From Siderastrea radians (lineage: Eukaryota; Cnidaria; Anthozoa; Scleractinia; Rhizangiidae), in assembly GCA_964017195.1 (NCBI GenBank), contig OZ024900.1, forward strand, positions 32,132,641 to 32,196,640: a stretch of DNA of 64,000 bases, given 5' to 3'. Shown here piece by piece: positions 41,641 through 50,785 of the stretch. The stretch's first letter is position 1, and each line of letters opens with the position of its first letter. Below the pieces are notes generated by a model. That model saw nothing but the letters and a program-made list of their open reading frames with translations, did not search any database and had not been told where the DNA came from. The translations under genes and the position numbers were made by a program.

Positions 41641-42619
41641 GCAAAAAGGGCACAATCCCTAGTTTGATAACAGGGAACTACTAGTCGACAACGAGGAATG
41701 AACATTTATTAACTGATAAGTCTAATGAGAGAGAAGAAAATTTTTTCTCAGTTGTTAGTAGTGCGGCGTATAAGAAGCTGTGTTACATTTGACCGCGAAG
41801 TATGCATCCTCCTATTGCCTCACTCAGCGAGTTTTCTAATTCTCTCCGATGGCAACTTTATAATTGACGCAGTGATTTCGAAGCTCATCCAGCGATATTC
41901 ATCGAGACGGAAAATCATAAACATAAAGGAGGGTATGAAAATCAGGATAAATTTTGGGGAGTTTGTCCCTTTAAACTCTCTTTTTCTTAGTGCCTCGTTT
42001 TGAATACCCAAGCGAGTGTTTCACCAGGAAGTCCATTGCTTCGAATTTCGTAAAAAACCCCCCGACCTTCTTGGTGTTCAGCATTCAATGAATCTGATGA
42101 AACGTGCTTTCTTGCGTTTGATATTTTACACGAGTGACTTGGCTATGAATATGATAATTTGTGTTTTGACCTTGGTACGTGGTGATAGTGGTTTGGTGTC
42201 TTGACGTCAAAACGCGAATGGAAAATCGACCCTAGCCCACGCCGCTTTCGCTCTGGATGCTTTTACGGAAACCTTCATAAAATTGTCGTTTTATTACCCC
42301 AGAGAGCTGTTTAATACCAATAAACCCTCATAGTTTATCTGGGTCCGTATCTTTCTATAAGTTGAGAGTAAAACTTGCTATTTTTCCATAGCTAACAATT
42401 ATTACGTCATTTGCTCAAAACGGAGTTGTTCAGTGTCACGCTTCTGACGAAATTAACGAAGCAGAAAACAACCAAAGAACGCAAACAACACGTAAACTGG
42501 CTTTTGTTTCTAAACAAAGGTATTTCCTGTTAAATCAACATTAAAACTGAAGGAGGCCTAACAAATAAAATACTCACCAGCCACAGCAGCACTGAATTAC
42601 ACTGAAAAAAAAAATTGGA
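41641..42619. other. Intergenic region, nothing recognised
   Basis: Short unrecognised frames only, including a 92-codon plus frame at 41725-42003. It lies between the triplication and the degenerate plus-strand family member. Confidence 0.4.
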
Positions 42620-43000
42620 ATGAAGGAAAAAGAAGTGTTGATGTCAAGTTCGAACAGTGGGACAAGTAAATCAAAGTTGTATTTTGGGTATCTAGCAGCC
42701 GCAGTTTTCGCATTTCTCTCTCTGGCAGGGAGTGTGGTTATTCTAGCGTTCATTTTTATTGCGTTTAACGATCGTGTTGCCTGCCACTCGCCGAACGAAG
42801 AGGGCGACTCGACGAACTTAGGGGCAGTTGTAGGACTTATTGCTGTTCCTCTTTGTATCATTGGAGGACTCACAGATCTTGGACATAAGAGGACTCCAAA
42901 AACCCGCCACCATGTCTCGAAAATGCGCTTGAAATTACAGAGCTAGTGGCTGTTATTATAGCCATTCCAAACAGGCAACTACCAAAGATAGAAGAACTAG
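42620..43000 (+). pseudogene. Degenerate PY-motif gene: internal deletion plus frameshift
   Basis: The frame from 42620 encodes a short N-terminus, TM1 (YFGYLAAAVFAFLSLAGSVV), a loop with one Cys and TM2 (GAVVGLIAVPLCIIGGL), then quickly TPK. One base later, in a second frame starting at 42901, comes NPPPCLENALEITELVA, clearly the family's PPPCYEQALE---LAA tail. The five-A run at 42898-42902 is one A short. The block between TM2 and the tail (VVVSxIP and LPDYF repeats) is deleted, and the PY tyrosine is Leu. Plus strand, like the 45145 gene. Confidence 0.7.
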
Positions 43001-43469
43001 TTCTTCCTTTAAGGACTTCAAGTGATCAGAGTCCAAAATCCAGCGGTCTTGAATTTCCCCGTGCAGACCAGCCCACGCTCAGGAGCGAAACAGCAGACAC
43101 TACACGCCTTGTGATTGGTTAAAAAACAATGAACTTCAATACTGTGGAAACAGAACTATCAACTGCATTTTAAGAGAAACTGAACTGTTTTATCTTCTTG
43201 TTTCCACCAAATCAAGAAAAAAAACTTGTAAAAGTGTGGAACTCTGTGGAAACTCAGATTTCGACGGCTCTTGTTTCGACAGCTTTTACTCAAAGAGCGT
43301 TCATTTAGACTAATATTTATGTAAGAAATGTAATATAATGTAGTATACGTTAGATTTGTTCATAATATATGAAAAATACTAGGTTTAGATATTTATTTGA
43401 ATATGATTTGAATATAGCGAAATCCTCATTTTCTTCTTATTCTCTTCTTCCGTAGAACCCCAACTGCAG
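43001..43469. other. Gene-less stretch
   Basis: No gene. 43085-43140 (cagcagacactacacgcctt) resembles 6105-6130, a dispersed repeat trace. Confidence 0.35.
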
Positions 43470-43746
43470 AGGCGGATCCAGGAGCGGGGTAAAGGGAGTT
43501 GCAACCCACTTTCCCGACCAGTTCTTTTTTTGTTTTAGTTTTGCCTCTTGTAATTCTGCATTAATACCCTCTGAAAAGAATCCCGTAATTTACAATCTGC
43601 TCTTTCAAAACGTACTGGGCAAATTTACCGTCAGAGTCCCCCCTGGGAAGTTAACCTTCCCCCTGGGAAGTTAACGTTTCCCCTGGGAAGTTAACATTCC
43701 CCCTGGTAATACCCTTCTTTCAAAGAATCCTGGATCCGCCCCTCCA
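43470..43746. repeat. hAT-type MITE with internal 23-bp tandem
   Basis: aggcggatccagga near 43473 is mirrored by tcctggatccgcccct near 43727. The gcggatc core is that of hAT ends (compare 6541-8472). Inside, 'ccccctgggaagttaac' repeats three to four times at 43645-43706. Confidence 0.6.
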
Positions 43747-45144
43747 CTGAAACGTAAGATGAGAAATTCTTCTATGCCCAGATATCAGAACGATTAATTA
43801 CCATCTGACTATATCTTCCGTAAGGTTCCAAAGCTGACAGAATTAAAACATATAATCACTTCAAAACGTAGTGGGAATTGCTCCAAGCCGATCTACACCT
43901 TCTCTAACATCGTTCCCAGGGTCTTTTTAGAGACCCTGGGAACGAGTTTGTACCTTGTCTTATGCTAAACTCGTGCAGCGCGAATGTTCTCACGCAAAGT
44001 CCAACTGATTAACAATCATTGGACATGTTGCAAGGACAACATTCCGCTGAGGTGTCACGGTTCTTCTTGTGGATACAAAACGTAATTTCTGGTAGCTGCT
44101 ACACGTGCTATTCATGGGGTATAGTTTTCCGGTGTTTTTTTTTTTGCAAGGGAGGGGAGGCAGAGGAGGTGTTTATCAAGCTGAATGCGTGACGTTCTTT
44201 TCCTTACGTGACATCCACTGAGTCACGCAGTAGAAGCACTGAAAATACTAATCAATTTGGCAAGTTTTATCAACGAGGAAAGCTCAATTTTTGATGCCTT
44301 AGCTGTACTATTGATGAGCAATACTCCTGGTGTACGTGGTTTAAAATTTAGGGAAACACAAAATATCGAGGAATTTTTTAATTTGATGCGTATAACATAT
44401 AGTACGTGCTGTGTCGTAGGAACTTGTCGTGACGTCAAACACGGAACCCACTTACATGACACCTATTCACTTCCCGTTCCGCTTTTAATAACCGCTCTGA
44501 TCCGTTTCCGAATCGCTTTCCTCGCTTGCGATACAAGAAGGCAATAAATTATACAAAATGTGATATATTCGTCAGTTATTTTTTACGCAGTATTGTCTTT
44601 ACTTAAAACAATCAAGTAATTACTGTTGTTATAGTTCCTTGATGCTCCACTGCTCCTGACTTATCATACCAACCAACCTGATAGCGTGCTTCAAATCCAT
44701 ATCTCGCGAGTTCCGCTTGGGTAAACATCTTCGGCTCTGAATGAAACCGGAAATGACAATGAACACATGCGAACGTACAGTATTATTGCACCAACTTTTC
44801 AAATTGACTTCTGAGTTTGGATTTTTAAGTAAATGTCACTATAATGAAGAGAGAAAGAAAAATATGCTCTCCTTTCACTCCGGCTAAAACTTATCGTTAT
44901 TCAGTTGATGTATGATAGTCAGTGGCCCTTGGCAACACCTGTAGTTTCACGTCTCTGAAGCGGATGTTGCCGTAGGCGTAGAAAGGTTAAGTTATCCGAT
45001 AAGGGTGAACTCAGCTGAAAAGAAACAATATATTGCGATTACTATGCAACAAGACTCCTTAGGGCAGCACGAACAAAACTTGCCATCAAAACTACCTAAA
45101 AGCGCTCAGGCTGAGAGTATTATAACCTCAGTAAATTTTTGAAT
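43747..45144. other. Intergenic region with one hairpin
   Basis: CGTTCCCAGGGTCT and AGACCCTGGGAACG at 43911-43947 form a tight hairpin. The rest has no recognisable gene; a 96-codon plus frame at 44257-44547 is not convincing. It includes the upstream region of the 45145 gene. Confidence 0.4.
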
Positions 45145-45822
45145 ATGTCGGAAAACAACGAGGAACGAATGACGTGGAGATCGTCTAAGTGTAAAGGAAA
45201 ACTTTTGTACATATTCGCTTCAACGGTGGCATTTCTCTGTTTTGCAGCCAGTGCGGCGTGTTTGACGATCGTGTTGATTTTGTTTTGTCCTGAATGTGCC
45301 TGGCCTAACTCACTGTTGGTGTGGGTTAATGGAGCAGGATCCGTTGCACTTTTCACAATTGGAATAATGACACTGTGGATGTTAATATTCCGCCCCAAAA
45401 CACAAAACACTTCGACCGCTCAAGTTGTCGTCTCTGAGATTCCCGCCGAAGACATCGAAAAATCGCCGGCTCCTGTACTTCCTTATCATCATATCCCTCA
45501 TCGACAGTCTCCTCTTCATGAAACCTCTTCGATGGATCTTCCGGATTACTTTATATCTGTACAAAACAGTAATGCCGTTGGAGCCTCTTCGATAGATCTT
45601 CCGGATTATTTCAGCTCCGTGCAAAACAGTAATGAGATTCAAGCCTCTTTGATAGATCTGCCGGATTATTGTAGTATTGTACAAGCCAACGACGAAGTTT
45701 CATTACCATCCGTGGACGTGGACTTATGGACAAATCATGCCCCCAAAACACCACCCCCATGTTACGAACAAGCTCTTGAAATGGCAGCAGTGGCAGCTTC
45801 TGTAAATAAGGTGTATGAATAA
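45145..45822 (+). CDS. Two-TM PY-motif membrane protein, member M
   Basis: 225 codons from the ATG at 45145; an in-frame TTG six bases upstream is not used. It is the only intact plus-strand member. TM1 is about residues 20-48, the loop is CPECAWPNSLL, TM2 is about 60-83, then VVVSEIPAEDIEKSPAPVLP. The tail contains three LPDY units at exact 20-residue spacing (LPDYF 132-136, LPDYF 152-156, LPDYC 172-176; repeated S-IDLPDYFSSVQNSNE text) and ends with TPPPCYEQALEM (202-213). It is the best repeat-preserving copy and sister to the 9377 gene. Four potential WW ligands in one tail suggest avidity binding (inference). Confidence 0.82.
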   Translation: MSENNEERMTWRSSKCKGKLLYIFASTVAFLCFAASAACLTIVLILFCPECAWPNSLLVWVNGAGSVALFTIGIMTLWMLIFRPKTQNTSTAQVVVSEIPAEDIEKSPAPVLPYHHIPHRQSPLHETSSMDLPDYFISVQNSNAVGASSIDLPDYFSSVQNSNEIQASLIDLPDYCSIVQANDEVSLPSVDVDLWTNHAPKTPPPCYEQALEMAAVAASVNKVYE

Positions 45823-46243
45823 TATAAATTCTAAACATTTATACATTTATATATAACCCTCTCCCTCTTGCGCACCGAAGCTTATAAACGGTCCCTTTTA
45901 GGGAAATCCGCAAAAGGAAGTGACTGCAGGGAACAGAAACGATCAGTCATACCCTTGCATTCTCCCCAATCAGCGAATCCAGTCCCTCTCTCTTAATCAC
46001 CGGTACGGTTTAGGGAGAGGCCAAATTCATAACTTAGACGGGTACAGATGAACCTCGTTGAATCTCCGGGCACGACCTCTAATTTGGCATGGGAACGACG
46101 TTGGGTACAGATCGCAGATTCTTTTAAACATTTTTAACTTAACATATTTATTAGCTTATGATATAAATAAATGAAAAATAATAAATTAAAATGAGTGATA
46201 TGATCGTACTATGGTATGATAGTAATTTACCTTGAGCTTGTAA
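45823..46243. other. Intergenic region before the LINE
   Basis: 3' flank of member M. Nothing recognised. Confidence 0.4.
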
Positions 46244-48838
46244 TTTACCTATTCATTTGAATCATCTGAGTGGAATATCGTCGCCTGTGGCCGCTCTACA
46301 AAGTTTGTCATTGTATATCGCCCACCCTACTCAGAGGCACACCCTGTGGCTACAAGTGCATTTATGCAGGAATTCAGTGTTTTTCTCGAGAACTTGGTGC
46401 TCTGCCCTGAGGTACTAGTTGTTGCTGGAGATTTCAATCTCCACATGGACGATGCAACGGATGCTGATGCTTTGAAATTTGCTGAACTTCTTGAGACCTT
46501 CGGTTTGATTCAGCATATTAACTTTGCAACTCATGTCTCCGGTCATTGGCTTGATCTCATTATCACCAGGTCTTCCAATGATGTGATGATTATCTCACCC
46601 CGCCCCTCACTATTTTTATCCGACCATTGCTTCGCCGAGTGCACGCTGGCCATTCCATCTGATGCGACTACTGCGAGAGAACTTACATTTCGCAAGTATA
46701 AGAACATTGACATTACAGCGTTTCAGAAAGACATTGCTAAATCCGACCTGACTAGACTTAAAGACAATGAGCTCGCCGAAGGCTACGACCGCATTTTGAA
46801 CTCTATTCTAGATGCACATGCCCCTCTCCGCCGCAAGGTAATCGTGACTCGCCCTAGAGTACCCTGGTTCAATGACGAGCTTAGAAGCTTGAAGTCCAAA
46901 CGGCGTAAGCTGGAAAAAAGAATGAGGAAAAGCAACCTTGATTCTGACATCAGGGCTTATCGTGTAGCATGCAATCAGTATTGTTTTCGCTTGAATGAAG
47001 CGAAAAAGAAATTTTACGGTGGTCTTATCGAAGAATGTGCGGGAGACTCAAAGAAGCTTTTTGGTGTAGTGAAATCTCTCTGCAATGAGCGTACTGATGC
47101 TCTTCCACCGCACGACAATCCACGCCAACTCGCTGATGAATTTGGAGAGTTTTTCTATCGTAAAATTGCTGTCATCAGAGAAGATATTAAAAACTGTTCT
47201 ATTCCTCAGCCCGTTGTCTCTATTCCATCGCCTCCAACGAAGATAACGCATTTTTCGCCTGTGTCTGAAACCCAAGTACGTGACATAATTTCCTCATCTT
47301 CTAACGCAAGTTGTCAACTGGATCCAATACCCACGAGTTTGCTGAAGAAGAGTGTAGATGTTCTTGCACCTATCATCACAAGGATGGTCAACTCGTCTCT
47401 GGTCAGCGGTTGTGTTCCAGACAACTGGAAGATCGCACTTGTCCTACCATTAATTAAAAAGCTCGGTCTTGAACTTGTACAAGAAAATTTTCGTCCGGTT
47501 AGCAACCTTCCCTTTCTTTCTAAAATTGCTGAGAAAGCTGTGATACCGCAAGTTCTCGACCACTGCTCTAAGCACGCTCCCCTGCCCAGTAACCAGTCAT
47601 CTTACCGACAACATCATTCCACCGAGACTGCCCTACTTAGAGTTCAAAACGACATCCTTCTCAGTATGGACAGGCAGGAAGTCACTTTGCTTGTCTTGCT
47701 AGACCTCAGTGCTGCGTTTGATACTATAGACCACTCAATCCTAGCAGATCTACTGGAGACTGACTTTGGCATCAGTAACGTTGCTCTCTCCTGGATAAAA
47801 TCGTTCGTGCGTGGGAGGAAACAACGTGTAACCATCAAACAGGAACAATCTCGGAACTTCTCAGTTCTTAGTGGAGTTCCACAGGGAAGCTGTTTAGGGC
47901 CCTTGTTATTCATAATGTACGCCTCTAGGCTGTTTCACGTGGTTGAGAAACACTTGCCGGTTGTCCACGTGTTTGCAGACGACACGCAACTCTATCTTTC
48001 GTTTCGTCCCACGTCTTCAATCTCTCAAGACCAAGCCATTCGAGCTATGGAAGAATGTATTGTCGATGTCCGTGCTTGGATGTGCCACAACATGATGAAA
48101 CTAAACGACAGCAAGACAGAATTTTTGATCATCGGGTCACGACAGCAGCTCGCCAAAATAAATGTTGACTCTATAAAAGTTGGCGCTTCCGAAATTGTGT
48201 CAACCTCGTCTGTTCGCAATCTTGGGGCGTGGTTCGACAAGAATATGTCAATGGATGCTCATGTTGGGAAGGTCTGCAGCAAGGCCTTCTTCGGACTCTA
48301 TAAGATCAGGCAAATAAGGAAATTCCTGTCGGTAGATGCCACCAATACGCTCGTTCATGCATTTGTCACGTCTCACGTGGACTATTGCAACTCATTGCTT
48401 TACGGCGTATCGCAGTACCAACTCAGCCGTTTACAGCGTGTCCTTAATGTCGCAGCTCGCATCACCTGCCTTCTTCCACGGTATTCTCACATCACCCCAA
48501 CGTTGTTCCATCTCCACTGGCTTCCTATTGCCTCCCGGATCAAATTCAAGATAGCGTTGATAGTTTACAAAGCGCTCAATGGCTACTCCCCGTCTTACAT
48601 AACTGATTTATTACACATCAAACCTCCAGGTCGCTACGCAATGCGTAGCGACGATCAACACCTCCTCTTGGTCCCACGGACTAAGTGCAAAACATTTGGC
48701 GACCGGGCTTTTGCCGTCGCCGGACCAAGGGTCTGGAACAGTCTGCCACTGGCAGTCAGAAATTCAGTAAATGTAGATACATTTAAAACTAACTTGAAAA
48801 GTTTTCTTTTTACGCAAGCGTACAAACATATTATATAG
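46244..48838 (+). CDS. LINE endonuclease/reverse transcriptase, N-terminally truncated
   Basis: Open from 46244 (preceded by TAA) with no natural start. The endonuclease part keeps VIVYRPPYS, VVAGDFNLHMDD, HWLDLIIT and the catalytic LSDHC. The reverse transcriptase has FRPVSNLPFLSKIAEK, HHSTETALLRVQNDI, LDLSAAFDTIDHSI (catalytic Asp), SGVPQGSCLGPLLF and VFADDTQLYL (FADD in place of YADD). The C-terminal segment has RLQRVLNVAARITCL and PRVWNSLPLAVR, as in CR1/L2-like elements. More than 850 codons without a stop indicate a young copy. The missing endonuclease N-terminus means it is unlikely to move autonomously. Confidence 0.88.
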   Translation, partial: FTYSFESSEWNIVACGRSTKFVIVYRPPYSEAHPVATSAFMQEFSVFLENLVLCPEVLVVAGDFNLHMDDATDADALKFAELLETFGLIQHINFATHVSGHWLDLIITRSSNDVMIISPRPSLFLSDHCFAECTLAIPSDATTARELTFRKYKNIDITAFQKDIAKSDLTRLKDNELAEGYDRILNSILDAHAPLRRKVIVTRPRVPWFNDELRSLKSKRRKLEKRMRKSNLDSDIRAYRVACNQYCFRLNEAKKKFYGGLIEECAGDSKKLFGVVKSLCNERTDALPPHDNPRQLADEFGEFFYRKIAVIREDIKNCSIPQPVVSIPSPPTKITHFSPVSETQVRDIISSSSNASCQLDPIPTSLLKKSVDVLAPIITRMVNSSLVSGCVPDNWKIALVLPLIKKLGLELVQENFRPVSNLPFLSKIAEKAVIPQVLDHCSKHAPLPSNQSSYRQHHSTETALLRVQNDILLSMDRQEVTLLVLLDLSAAFDTIDHSILADLLETDFGISNVALSWIKSFVRGRKQRVTIKQEQSRNFSVLSGVPQGSCLGPLLFIMYASRLFHVVEKHLPVVHVFADDTQLYLSFRPTSSISQDQAIRAMEECIVDVRAWMCHNMMKLNDSKTEFLIIGSRQQLAKINVDSIKVGASEIVSTSSVRNLGAWFDKNMSMDAHVGKVCSKAFFGLYKIRQIRKFLSVDATNTLVHAFVTSHVDYCNSLLYGVSQYQLSRLQRVLNVAARITCLLPRYSHITPTLFHLHWLPIASRIKFKIALIVYKALNGYSPSYITDLLHIKPPGRYAMRSDDQHLLLVPRTKCKTFGDRAFAVAGPRVWNSLPLAVRNSVNVDTFKTNLKSFLFTQAYKHII

Positions 48839-48985
48839 TTATTAAATTTTTAGATGAAATCCATGTAAATTTTTAGTTAATCCTATTTTTACTTAAATTA
48901 TGAATATCATGTAAAGCGCATTAGAATATTTTTATAAATTATAGTGCTATATAAGTTTATTAAATTATTATTTTATATTATAAGG
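46244..48985 (+). mobile_element. 5'-truncated CR1/L2-type non-LTR retrotransposon
   Basis: The coding region runs to 48838, followed by a short AT-rich 3' tail ending in TTATTATTTTATATTATA-like repeats. There is no ORF1 or 5' UTR; the element starts inside the endonuclease domain, the usual outcome of incomplete reverse transcription. A second, badly broken relative lies at 33985-35165. Confidence 0.85.
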
Positions 48986-50198
48986 TAAAAACAGTTTGTT
49001 ACCTTTCGTTATATGTACTACATTTTCTTTCTTCGCCAACATCAAAATGGCCGTTGCTTGAGTTTTCCCTCTTCTTGGTTTTCTTCCGCGTTTTCCACCT
49101 CAGCACTCAAGTCTTTCTCCTTCCATGTGCTTAGCACGGTTGGCAGGGCTCTAGACCGCAGAGCGAAAGGTTGTGCTCTCGAATCCCCCCTCCTGCCGGA
49201 AGATCAATCACTTTATGGGGGGGGGGGGTGACGTGAAGTCGGGGGGACCCGAAGCCCAGTCCCCTCCTCCCATTTTTTGCAAGAAGAAACTAAGGCCCAA
49301 ATGACCGAAATTTCTTAAACTTCCGACCTATTTTAACCCTAGCCCTCCCCGCTCCCCTTTTTATTTTACCCCGGGCCTCCATCTTGAACGAAGGCTTGGA
49401 TTCATGGGAAGGATCGCAGAGGGCCAACACGAATGATCGTTTCAGTACTTTCAAGAAAATTTAAGGAAATGTATGGGAATACCGTAGCGTCAGTTCCTAT
49501 TGACATGAAATATTGCAAGGGATATTTGAGTTCAAAATAGACGTAAACTTGCTTCAGTCGTTTTGTTTTCTCATCCTTGTGGCTGTATTAAAGCGGCGAA
49601 TTTTAGCAGTTTAAGGGTTTGGGAGACCGTCTACTATACCTAATAAGAAGGATTTCTTGCAAACGCAGTGCATGAAAGAAAGATTGACAAAACACAGCTT
49701 GTGTATAGCCGCCCACCCTCTAGACTCTATAGGCTGTTAATTTTTCCGTCCCATGTCAGAGAGGAAAAATTCGTGTCTGCATGCAGGCTACCTGCTTTCT
49801 TGAGGAGAGCTTTTTTTGCATCTCAAGATTCCACGCAACTTTAACTTGTAGGCGTCTTCTACACCCCACAATTCCAGGTTGTCTACTGAATAGCACGGGA
49901 ATCGAATGGAAAGAAGACTGCCCAGGACGGCAATTCTGAGAATGGGTGAGTAATTTAAGAGTAGGGGGTTGGTAAGGGGTAATTCCAGGCGAGACAACGG
50001 GCGCACACTAGTTGTACAGGAGACGAGCTCTTGGAGATGGCCGGCGACTTGGATTTTCACTTTTCCAACCCCAGCATTTTGTTACACTTCCCTGAACCGG
50101 TAACCGGTACCTATATTAAACATCTGGGCCGGGTGAGACTGGCAATGCGGAAGTGTACTTTCAACTCTGAGGAAAGAACACGACGGTAGAGACCAGGT
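48986..50198. other. Intergenic region, nothing recognised
   Basis: Contains a 12-base G run at 49217-49228 and unrecognised short frames. No supported gene. Confidence 0.4.
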
Positions 50199-50388
50199 AG
50201 CCTGCGTAGCAGGCGTAAACGGGGAAGGGGAAGGGGAGCAAGAACGCGGGAGAAAAATGGGGTACTGGGAGCCAGGGACTATTCGCGAGCGCGGAACGCG
50301 AGAGGCCTCCCTTTCTCGCGCGCTCCGTGCTCTCGAATGATTTCTTCCCTTTTCCCTCCCCTTTCAGCGACTGCCACGTAGGCTGCTC
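50199..50388. repeat. MITE upstream of RAP1GDS1
   Basis: agcctgcgtagcaggcg with ggggaaggggag on the left is mirrored by ctcccctttcagcgactgcc and acgtaggct on the right. Centre is GC-rich with cgcgagcgcggaacgcgag. It ends ~290 bp before the RAP1GDS1 start codon, so it could influence the promoter. Confidence 0.55.
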
Positions 50389-50673
50389 ACCACTAGATAG
50401 CCGCCACCAGATGAACCACGAGTGGACTGAGAGGGGCTTAGAGAGGCACATGCACACCTGAAACTTTACGTAATGTGTCACGAACTAGTGTCTCGAAATT
50501 GCGGGCTCAAATGTTCGCGATCTTAGACCTTATGTAACCAAGCTTGTTGTGTCCAACTTATTATCACTGTTTGCTGACTCTGCTGGAAATTTGTTAAAAG
50601 GAAAAAGCTCCTGCAGCCTGCTTCTTTACAAGCATTCATATGAAAACGCTACGTTGAAAAGAGAGACCAAAAT

Positions 50674-50785
50674 ATGAAGGAATTATGTGAATTATTCGAG
50701 AAGCTGAAGCTCCATGTGGAACAGACAAATGAACTTGACTTGGGAGCGGCCGACTCTATTATCAGTGCCCTTCAAACCAAAGACG
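50674..50785 (+). CDS. RAP1GDS1: RAP1GDS1 exon 1 (residues 1-37)
   Basis: MKELCELFEKLKLHVEQTNE onward, donor GTGAGT at 50786. It corresponds to the family's leading helices (LKKLK-like). Ends with the first base of a split Glu codon. Confidence 0.82.

Noticed and set aside
44257..44547. 96-codon plus-strand frame
   Set aside because: No similarity recognised, no splice or paralogue support.
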